Part shown: positions 54,901-64,000 of the stretch, in pieces
Layout of the letters: every line of letters begins with the position of its first letter
Position numbering within the stretch: position 1 is the first letter of the stretch
DNA from: Merluccius polli
Lineage: Eukaryota; Chordata; Actinopteri; Gadiformes; Merlucciidae
DNA: 64,000 nt
NCBI GenBank assembly: GCA_030340625.1
Contig: JAOPHQ010001793.1
Location: 27,032 to 91,031, forward strand
Direction of reading: 5' to 3'
The notes under the pieces: model-generated
Told to the model about the DNA's origin: nothing
Databases searched by the model: none
The model's input: only the letters and a program-made list of their open reading frames with translations
Translations under genes and position numbers: made by a program

Positions 54901-57900
54901 TTTTAATGAAACGTAACATCAAAGCTGTATTTTCTCCAGCAGAGCAATGATGTTACGTTGTTTATTCCTGATTTTACTAATAAACAATGCAATAGAGCTT
55001 CTTTCTGGTGGCATATCATTTGTTTTGTTGTTCATTTGTTTGTGTCGATGATTTGATTGATTTGGAGAAAAAAAAACATATTCATTATTTGGTAACAAGT
55101 CACACTAGACGGATCTCTGTCTTGTTGCTTGTTTGTTGGCTATTTGTGGAAACATGATCCAGTGGCTATTTTCAACATTTGGAACCATGGCAAACAATGG
55201 CTAATCTTCTTGTCAATGGTGTAGTTTGAATGACAGCAGCATTTACATTGACGGAAAGTTACAGGAGTAATGGTAGACCTCATAGTACACTTGCTATATT
55301 GTGAATTAATTTGGAGAGACTGGCACATCCTAACTGTAGTGCCAGTGTGTTGGAGTGTGATAGTGCTTGTATTTAATTGATAAAACTCCCACACTCAGCA
55401 GCTTAGAAGGCAGCACTTTTATTAGTCATAACGTTTCGTTCCAAGACCTTCATCAGTCAAAAAATGAAATGCAATATTATTAATATAATAATAGAGTGTT
55501 AAGGAAGAAGACAAGATGATGGCACATTTTTCATGATTTTAATGTAAATAAATGTCTGTTAAGTCACTATCTATCGCTGAATGAGGTAACACAATGGGGA
55601 TTGAGCCTATTGCCCACTGATGAACGCCCTTGCATTTGCAGTATTATGAATGTTAGAAACTGGGTGTCGGTAGCGACACACCTGCAATTACCACTTATCG
55701 TCATATATGTCACCAAAGAGAACAAAACATAAATCTTTGAGATTGCCACATTAAGTGGCAACATATAAGTTACAGTGATGGCGTATTCGTACACGTTGTA
55801 CAGTATATTCTAACAGTTTCGCTATGCACTTCAAAGACGAAATTAAATGCAACAAAGCAGCAGCAGGGTGGTGTTTAATCAATTCTACATACTTTATTTT
55901 CTTCCATTGTCAGGTTATGAAATCCATGGCATGGAAAAGATTCCAGACGAAGGGGCAGCATTGATAGTGTACTACCATGGAGCCATCCCCATCGACTACT
56001 ACTACTTCCTGGCCAACGTCATCCTTCAGAAGGGACGCACCTGCCACTCTGTCGCTGACCACTTCGTCTTTAAGATTCCAGGTATGCCTGGGCTACATTT
56101 GCAGACACAGTTATACATTATCCTTAAAGGGGAACCGTTGTGCTCTATAAGCAGTACTAAAATTAAAATAAAATAAAATAGCCCAGCGTGACGGCTCCCC
56201 TTTAAGCACAGACATAGTCATAGGGCTAACCATATATTCTAGCAATGTGTTTCTTAGTGTTATGCCCCTGGCTGTTTACAAAACGAGTGCGTGTGCCCAC
56301 ATGCACACACACAAACACACACACACACACATGCATCACCAGGAAGGAGGCATTATCTTCGGCACTATTCTTTGAGTCAACCGAGAACATCTTTAATATG
56401 TTTGAACATTAAAAAAGAGGTAGAGCAAGGTAGAATAAAGACAGAAATGTAGCTGGATTAAAGTGTGTATCTGTAATAAAGATAAATCATTATCTCATCT
56501 CAGCATATGGAAAAAATTAAATGTTCCATATGTTAATCTGTTTATTAGAAGAAATAAACATATGGTAGCATTAGAAACACATTGGTCCCACAGAGCTTTT
56601 TATGTGAAATTTTTTTTTATGTGAATTTTATTTATGTGCAATTATGTGATTCTTCAAATGGAAATAGTGTCATAGTGGGATTTCAGGACCATGACCATTA
56701 GAAATGTGATTAAAGCCTCTCAAAAATGCATATATGATGTAAAAGTTAATGTACCAAATTTTGAGTACGGATAAACGTTCATAAATATTACAAATGTTTG
56801 TTCAAAAAAACATTGTTTTGCTAATCAGCTATGATCAGGACTTTGTGGGAGTGTCCGTGACACGCTTGATTGACATCTACCTAACCACGCCTCCTTCAAA
56901 TAATCTTACTACAAACCCAAAGTATAACATGAACACACCATCGGAGAAGTCTACAAATGTCTGTATTTGTATTGCAATAATAACTAAGAAGTAATTCATA
57001 GAAAACGACAAGCTATGAATCATTCTACCATTTTATTTGTCATAGTTGCCATATCACCGTATCCTAAAGAAAGTCTCCAGTAGACAACGATCCAACATGG
57101 CGTCCAAAATGCTGACTTAAGTGGCTTCAATCCTGTCCGCATTCTTCTAATGCATTCATGACCATAACAGTTGATAACAGAGATTACAGCACATTTTTTT
57201 CACTTTTATTACGACCAATCATGTTACTGGGGGCAGGGATCTGTAGACACGTGTTACATGGAATGGGTCTCTACTGGAAACAACCTGATTGGTGGAACCA
57301 CAACAAACGTGGAACCACATCAAACGTGATATGGCTGACCATTGATCTTGGATCCAGAAGAGGACTAATAACTAAAATGATAGCATCGTATTCCCACTGT
57401 CCGTATCCCTCTTTGAGCGAACACACACTCGGCCAGCACTGGTAAACTACTGTAAACTACTGGTAAACTTTCCCGTAGCTGGTTGGAAGTCAAGCTTAAA
57501 CGTCCTGTCCAGACACCAATGTCCTTCGACGAAAATGAACCTGTTTAGTAGACTGGCCACTGTAGAAATACAAATGTTAAAATCGTCTTCTGAAATCTCC
57601 ATCTTGCCACAGAATATATCCGTAACAAAACAGGAAACACTGCGTAACACCACCCCTCACACTTTCTGGTTCCCGGCCCAGGTGCTGTGCAGTCTCCCCC
57701 CAGAAGTGTGTTTATAGCGTTGTAGAGACCACACCACTGATGTGGAGTTTGTTGTGCTCTGTTCTCTCTGTGCTCCTGACTGGCTGCTTGGTGTCTGGCC
57801 TCTTTTGCTTTGGTCTTGGTCTTCACAACCCACCTCCCACACTGCCCTGGCCTTGCTGTGGTGGCTGCAGGCTTAAAGCCCCTGCTGGAAGTGTTCAGCG

Positions 57901-60738
57901 TGATGCACGGGCCTCAGGAGGAGTGTGTGCGGGCGCTGCGCAGCGGCCATCTCCTTGGCATCTCGCCTGGCGGCGTGCGAGAGGCACTCTTCAGTGATGA
58001 GACCTACCCGCTGATCTGGGGCACCCGCAGGGGCTTCGCCCAGGTGGCCATCGACGCCCGGGTGGTAAAGTTGCCCTCTCATGTCTTCATCATCATCATG
58101 TCATGTCTTCATGATCATCGTGTCATGTCCACATCATCAAAAAATAATTGCCGTTTTAATGTGTTAAAATTATCAATTTGAGTTTTTTGCCTGGATTGTG
58201 TTGCTCACAAGTGTTTGGTTCTTAAAAGCAATCATGTTTCTCCAACCTGAAACCCTAAGATTCAGTGTGGTAGTATAAACAATATATTTTAAAAAATGTA
58301 GCATTTTTTATACCATGGCCCGGGTGAATACTCGATTCTGATTGTCTGGATAGGTGTGCATTATTTTCGAACATCCACGGCCATGCAGCCTCATCACCGG
58401 TCTAAAAATTAATGTTCTAAACGAAAGGTTAGTAACTGTCAACCTGGACCGGACTAAGATTGTCTCTATTTACTGGAGTAATAAGGTAACGTCCGCATTC
58501 CATCTCATGTTAACTGACATTAGGCATTAGTCAGACTCAGGCATTAGTCAGACCCATATATTTCTCCGGTCATTTGCCGTTTCTTTACAGGCACACACAA
58601 AGTAGTGTGAGCTAAACGTTGTATTTTGAGACAGAATTCCCCCAAAATATGAATCAACACCCTTATATTTTTATTGATTCGCAAGTGGCCATGGTATAAG
58701 CGGGATAATCCACTCCGAGGTGTGCATGTATTAAAATAATTTTTTGATACATGCACACCTCTGAGTGGATTATCCCTTACATAATCTTCACTTTGTTCAC
58801 TCTCAATATTCACTGGTGCCATGTGTGTGTGTGTCTCTCTCTCTCTCTCTCTCAGCCGATCATTCCAATGTTCACCCAGAATGTGCGTGAAGGATTCAGG
58901 TCTCTGGGAACACTCAGTAAGTGCAGAGCAACAGTCAACACACACATCATCATAGCCATATGCTGCATGAAACCCTCATTTCTTGTCCTCCAATAGATTG
59001 ACAACATGTGATGGGTGTACAGTGTCAGCGTGTACAGATTTGTTCTACCTTTTGGATATATATCCAGCTCTCACTGTCTTGGATTCTCTTTCCTACATGA
59101 ATCTGACTTGATCAGGTCTGATGAAGTCTGATGAAATCTCTTGGGCCATGTGCTTATCAGCAGGCATATGTTCACAACTCCCCTGACTACTGGGTTGTCA
59201 CTGTGCCATTGTAGGGCTGTCCACTCTAAACGTCTCCTTTCTGCATGTTCTTCTCTGCCAGCGTATTGCCCTTAGGCCTCCCTTAAAGCTGCTGTAGGTA
59301 GGATTAGAGAGTTGTAAAGAGAGAGAGAGAGAGCAGAAGAGAGCAATATTTAGAAAATAAACACCCCAAAAAACGTCCTCCAAAAAACATGCTCCCCGCA
59401 CCCCCCCCCCCCCCCCTACATTTCTCTGCCATTGAGAAGTGTTGAATTCACACACCTGTGGTGGAGCTATAATAACGCTGTGTGCACACATGTGATTTAA
59501 AAGCAAGAAGGATTCCCCGAACCAATCAGGGAAGAGATGCCCTGATTGGTCAGAAATGAGCAGGGAGCGGTGTAAAGTCTCATACAGAGGCACAGTCAAC
59601 CAGTACAGATATTCTCACAGTGCATTTCACTCACTAATAATTGATGGATGGTAATGCCATTTCTAACAAATTACTCACAAATTATAGCTCTTAAATCTTA
59701 CCTACAGCGCCTTTAACTTTCTTATTCACTTATACTCTCTTATTCGCTTATTTTTCTTTCTCCTATATTGTTCTTACTTTTACATGTTGTTTCTCACTTT
59801 CCAGAGTTTTTCCGATGGCTTTATGAGCGGTTTCGACTGCCAGTGGCTCCAGTCTATGGCGGCTTTCCAGTTAAATTCCGTACCTACTTGGGTGACCCAA
59901 TCCCATACGACCCCAGCATAAACGCTGTGGAATTAGCAGATAAAGTAAGTATGCCTTTGGAGTCAGCTGTCCTCACTAGAAATGCACTGATGCAGTTACT
60001 GGTAAACTTGGCAACTTGTATTCTCTTTCTGGACACAACAGGTCAAAGTGATCAAAGATGTCTATTCTGTATTCGCTGTTACTTGGAGCTTAAATGTCCA
60101 GTGGTAGAATTGAGTGGCATCTAGCGGAAGTATATTTTAAATGCAATTTATGAATTAAGGAACCTCATTGCTTGACACTTGGCTACTCGATGCTGTCGTA
60201 GACAATGACATCATTTTGGAAATACCGACTAGGGATGCAAGAAATACCCAAAAACTAATCAAATACACAGTCCAAATCTCAACTACTACTCGTGTACTCG
60301 TTTTTTTCCACCAATGTACACATAATCGAAAGTCAGTTTAACTAGTATTTTATACAGTCTTTGTGCGTTACATTCACACCAGTGCTCCACTGGCCACGCA
60401 GTTTTTTACCTGCTTTTTACTGTTGTAGAGCTAGCAGGATACACTTCTAAACAGCGATTTTAATGTTATTTCCATTGGGGACATTTTGAAACGTGAGAGG
60501 TATCCGGTTTAATTGCGTTTTAGTGGTCAGGTGTTTTAGTGGTTGCCCAAGTGAGCCCAACAACACCCACTGTAAACCACGGCCTCTCGTGGCTTATTGC
60601 TGAAGTATGGCCTACCCCTCCTCCGCCCACTAGGTGCAGCAGGCGCTCCAGTCCCTCATTGAGCAGCACCAGCGCATCCCGGGCAACGTGCTGAGGGCCC
60701 TGCTGGAACGCTTCCATACCAAACACAGAGACGAGTGA
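51822..60738 (+). CDS. tmem68: Transmembrane protein 68 acyltransferase, 8 exons, complete
   Basis: An ER membrane acyltransferase of the PlsC/DGAT2-related group, reported (as DIESL) to act in an alternative triacylglycerol route. Coding exons: 51822-51881, 52688-52861, 54385-54484, 55914-56081, 57871-58064, 58856-58916, 59805-59944, 60634-60738, giving 333 residues against 324 in human. A membrane hairpin (about 45-76, LLWVFTPLAVVFILPFLIVI) precedes the catalytic block. Motif I is YYHGAIPID (H133, D139), then TCHSVADHFVFKIPG, SPGGVREALFSDE, PIIPMFTQNVREGFRSLG and YLGDPIPYDP. All junction phases agree. A 5' UTR exon probably ends at 51068 and the coding exon 1 acceptor is tcactag at 51761-51767. 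The exon 1 donor is the first GT of a (GT)n tract. The start ATG has no competing in-frame upstream start. Confidence 0.96.
51881..51950. repeat. (GT)n microsatellite containing the tmem68 exon 1 donor
   Basis: The sequence ctg|gtgtgtgtg runs for about 34 units. The exon ends at the first G of the tract, so the donor is part of the repeat. Confidence 0.92.
53184..53866. mobile_element. hAT-type element with 8-bp target duplication
   Basis: Ends caggggcgtttctagg and cctaacgacgcccatg are imperfect inverted repeats. TACCTTTC flanks both sides (53176-53183 and 53867-53874). 683 bp, AT-rich inside, no transposase. It lies in tmem68 intron 2. Confidence 0.87.
53910..54150 (-). mobile_element. Truncated retroelement-like repeat
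   Basis: gattagattagattagatt followed by caactttattgtcatt and cgaaatgcagttt is a frequent fish repeat. The short tandem at one edge looks like the 3' tail of a non-LTR element read from the - strand. An inner duplication (gcaataaa...tacgtacagtatgtgcaaaaatac) is seen twice. Family not assigned. Confidence 0.5.
54485..55913. other. tmem68 intron 3
   Basis: 1.4 kb without recognisable coding content or delimited element. Confidence 0.5.
56082..57870. other. tmem68 intron 4
   Basis: 1.8 kb. Contains a short (AC)n at about 56302-56332; no exon or clear transposon boundary was seen. Confidence 0.5.
58306..58790. mobile_element. Diverged MITE copy in tmem68 intron 5
   Basis: ttataccatggcccgggtga and gaatactcgattctgatt match the end of the nested element at 6324. 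The middle matches 16440-16665. The right part has an inverted pair around a near-palindrome (actccgaggtgtgcatgta and tacatgcacacctctgagt at about 58712-58772). It is probably a composite or degraded copy. Confidence 0.65.
58823..58853. repeat. (GT)n(CT)n tract next to tmem68 exon 6 acceptor
   Basis: GT then CT dinucleotides run into the ctcag acceptor of exon 6 (58856). Confidence 0.93.
58917..59804. other. tmem68 intron 6
   Basis: Contains a poly(C) run at about 59400-59416 and a segment from gctgctgtaggtaggatt (about 59289) to aatcttacctacagcgcc (about 59694-59711) that looks like inverted ends of a small TIR element of about 420 bp. Confidence 0.55.
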
Positions 60739-60981
60739 CACTAAAGTTCAGGAGAACGCTGCTGAACACGTCACACACTGAAGGCACGTTGAGACCATCA
60801 CACTCACATTTACAAGAGAAGAAGAACATACATTTAACAAACCAGTCAGCTGGGTGTGTGTGGAGGAAAATGGATGCACACACATGCACACACACACACA
60901 CACACACACAGCCTTGATGCTTAAACATGTCCTTACCTGGGACAGCGGTTATCAAATAAAATATAAATACATTAACATTAA

Positions 60982-62083
60982 GGGCCCTATCTTGCACTCA
61001 GCGCAATTGACTTTGTACACTGGCGCTTGTACAATTCCTATTTTGCACCCAACGCACATTAGAATTTTCCCTCAACTGGCGCAAGTCCTTAACTTAGGGA
61101 ATGAACTTGCGCTCCGGGGGCGGTTCAGCGAAAACAGGAGGCGTGTCCCGGCGCAAACGTTCCCTGGTGCTATTTTGCAGTTTTAGAAAACAATTGCGCC
61201 ACAGACCAGGAAAAACCTTGTCTAAAGTCAGTGGCGCTTATTCAGATGCTATTTTACGGCGCATGCTTGGCCATAATGTAGCGTGTGTACAACGTGCATA
61301 CACTTTGCTTCTCTCATCCACAAGGAAGCAGTTCCCATTTTTGCAAACCATACATACAAGCAAAAATATTACCACATATGGTTACTCTGCCCTAACCAGG
61401 GGCGGATCTACCGGGGTGGCATGGGGTGGCATAAAAAAGCCTTGCCGGGGTGGGTTACGATCGCGCGCACCCCCCCCCCCCCCCGTCGGTCGTAGGTCCG
61501 GGGTGGGTTACGATCGCGCGCACCCCCCCCCCCCGTCGGTTGTAGGTCCGGGGTGGGTTACGATCGCGAGGTAAGCAAAGTAATCTCGGTCTAATGTTAG
61601 ACTACATTGCAAATATACCACCATGCATTCATAACCTCGTGATTCAGTGAGTGAGGCCAAAACATTGGAAAGTATGTCTTTGTGACATTTCTTTATTTAC
61701 ATTTTGTCAACGGAAAATGAAAAGCTGAAAAGATTTAAACAGAAGAACTAATTATTTTTCCCTCTGATGGGCATGCGCGCGCTACGGCGGGATTGGACAC
61801 GTCTGGGTCCAGTAGTGGCAATGCGCGATGTGCTCGCCATGGAACAAGCGCGCCTGCATTTAAAGGGAATGTGAGACGACGCTCTGATTGGTTTATTGCA
61901 CGTTACGCCCAAACCACACCTATGACTAATGTAGCTACTTCAGACCAACCCATTTCAGATTTGCGCTGGGCGCAAGCATCATTTATCCCGCCGGCATAAT
62001 AGCAACAGCGCCCAAGATCCGCCCACAAAGCTACTTGCGCTTTGCGTTTGATACTTGCGTTTCAGACCGGCAAGATAGGGCCC
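60982..62083. mobile_element. Harbinger-like MITE with TAA target duplication
   Basis: gggcccTATCTTGC at the left is exactly inverted as gcaagatagggccc at the right. TAA flanks both sides (60979-60981 and 62084-62086), the 3-bp pattern of PIF/Harbinger. Repeated gcgcaag-type motifs lie near both ends. It contains a further repeat at about 61387-61575. Confidence 0.83.
61387..61575. repeat. C-run/CpG-rich tandem repeat shared with 44640-44760
   Basis: About 2.5 copies of a unit of about 65 bp containing ggtgggttacgatcgcgcgc, a C run and gtcggtcgtaggtccgg. The same pieces, including ccctaaccaggggcggatct, occur in reverse complement at 44640-44760. Confidence 0.82.
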
Positions 62084-63867
62084 TAAATCTTTACGATGGA
62101 TCAGCGTGCTCTTAGCCGTACAAATGTGCAATCTACACTATGTGTTGACCAGCAAATACTCAGGTAGCAGTATGTTGAAAATCATCTTTATTGTCCATTG
62201 AAGGTCATCATTTCAACTGTATCTTCTTTTGTTTTGTTAGTTTAGCAGTTTGATTTTGTTTCTCCTCATCTTCAGTTGTTGAAACGACTAAAGCACTCAG
62301 AGTCAAAAGTACTGTAAGTACTCAAAAGCAGTACAGTTGGCAGTTTTCCCCTCAGTTTTACTTCCATTCTAAAATGGCTATTCCCGCATTAAATGCTGAA
62401 AATATAAGCATAGATACAGCTGTAGATTATAGTCTATTACAGTACAATAGTTGATCAGTGTACAGTATTTAAAATTCTATTTTTTTTTGTTGAAAAATAA
62501 CTCATTCTTTTCTATACATATAACCATTTTGTTAATCAACATCACTTGATGCCGATTACTTTAACCTAAACAATTCTTTATTTTCCACAAAAAATGATAT
62601 TTTATTTGTTTTTCTTATAGTAACATGGTGTAGAATGACTAAGGTGAATCAAATATGTTGTTTATGTGTTGAAGCTCCAAGAGGTTGAAACCTCTTTTGC
62701 CTTATGAGGTCTATTTATCCATCTTTGGAAATGATCACCTCAAACAAGCCCCTAAAAGAAAGTCACACAAGTGAAGCATTATGTCCTTACTGTCATGAAT
62801 GGCATACAAGAGTTGTTGAAGTTCTGTCCATTGAAGCGTACAGCATGCAGCTAACCTTGGTACCAGTTAATGGCATATTCTTTTACTTCTTGTGGGAGAA
62901 TGTGTGATACTTATTTAACATAACCCTGCGTAAGGAAATAGCTGTATACATATCTTTGACTGTGTGCATCATCAGTTATGAATCTATAATGATTTGGATG
63001 TGCAGTATACATTTATCCATGTGTAAATGCAGCATTTTGAAGAACCTGTATGTGTTTTGCCATGTACAGTATATATAGTTCAATTGGTCGTGTTTGCGCC
63101 AAAGTGTTGTTTTTGCCACACAAACGTATGGTGTATAGTGTGTGTGTGTATATGTGTGTATATTTCTACTCCTTTTGTTGATGTAACTATTTTGATTGCA
63201 TGGTTTTTACTTTCAAATTTCATTGCCAATAATCTTTTGGGTTTTTTTACGTGAAAAATCTTTTTGTAAATTACAAAATATTTAACTGGATGTTATACTT
63301 CTGTGACAAAAAAGCCTGTTTTATGCATAAATTCTACAGGCATTTTGTGATTTTCGTCAAATGATATAATATACAAATGTTATACACTATTTGCACTTTC
63401 AAAAATCGGAGGTCCACTTGCAAAGTACTGCGATACAGGACAGTGAAGTCATCCTGAATAAATCTATTTTACTATCAACTTTTTCCACTGGTGTTTCTTC
63501 TCATTTATGGTCAGGTCAAGCAGAGAGTTGAAGCTAAGGTCATGATTCCAGCTGTTAAATGGTAAATATTCAAGTTGCTTGATTAACTCTATTGTACATT
63601 TTCATTTCCTGGCTTCACATTTTAAGTCAACTTAACGAGTCAACTCTGATCCATATAATACAAATGTTTTTTAATGTAATTTCAATAGTAAAAGTACATG
63701 AAGTACATGTTCCGTTCATATACCTAATGAAGTGAAGTTCTTACAAATCAGAATTACATCAAACATGTATTATGTTGCCCTGTTAGATCATTTTGTATTT
63801 CTACATAGGCTATATGTTATAGTGATTTTAATTTATGGTTTTGTATTATGATTATCAGACATCCTTA

Positions 63868-64000
63868 ACGGGATAGTTCAGATTTGAAGTGGGGTTGTAT
63901 GAGTTACTGATCTAGATTCAGTGTATTACCTACTTATGTATTCTTACACATAAGTTTGATTTCAGTCTCATCTCCCAACGGCCCTTTATTACCCAAACAG
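63868..64000. repeat. Start of a dispersed repeat running off the window
   Basis: acgggatagttcagatttga followed by gttgtatgagttactgatc resembles the end of a common fish DNA-transposon repeat. The other end is outside the window, so this is tentative. Confidence 0.35.

Larger units (their letters stand above)
60739..63480 (+). other. tmem68: tmem68 3' UTR region with two poly(A) signals
   Basis: aataaa is at 60955-60960, just before the Harbinger-like element, and again at 63457-63462. If the distal site is used, the 1.1-kb transposon lies inside the 3' UTR. A short CA repeat lies at about 60885-60910. From 62.1 to 63.45 kb the sequence is AT-rich with no coding signal. Confidence 0.55.

Overview
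The window looks like teleost fish nuclear DNA. It has intron-containing genes with vertebrate orthologues, GT-AG splicing, dense dinucleotide and trinucleotide microsatellites, and many short DNA transposons with terminal inverted repeats. All calls come from reading exons by eye and matching them to protein families I know. No search was run, and the species is not identifiable.

Layout, left to right. Positions 1-945 hold a 193-bp tandem satellite carrying telomere-like CCCTAA blocks. Positions 1571-2373 hold the last two exons of an rdh12-like retinol dehydrogenase (+). Positions 4014-7212 hold a complete sec61g (+); its second intron is filled with transposon debris. Positions 8545-37257 hold all 25 coding exons of a cntnap2 (Caspr2) orthologue (+), followed by a roughly 2.7-kb 3' UTR. 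Positions 50712-40169 hold a complete 15-exon tgs1 (-), tail-to-tail with cntnap2. Positions 51822-60738 hold a complete 8-exon tmem68 (+), head-to-head with tgs1 as in human. From about 60.9 kb to the end lie the probable tmem68 3' UTR, a Harbinger-like element and the start of another repeat.

The genes do not form one pathway. sec61g is part of the ER translocon. cntnap2 is an axonal adhesion receptor. tgs1 hypermethylates snRNA and snoRNA caps. tmem68 is an ER acyltransferase-like protein. tgs1 and tmem68 share a bidirectional promoter interval.

Three points stand out. (1) The tgs1 intron at 41427-41850 has the signature of a minor-spliceosome AT-AC intron, so the gene that matures spliceosomal snRNA caps itself appears to need the minor spliceosome. 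(2) cntnap2, which in human is one of the largest genes, is packed here into about 29 kb. One extra base in exon 10 breaks an otherwise fully open 1316-codon frame. (3) Several transposons can be delimited by target-site duplications. They include a hAT element with another element nested in it next to a perfect 48-bp palindrome, and a foldback element carrying an ORF fragment in its loop.
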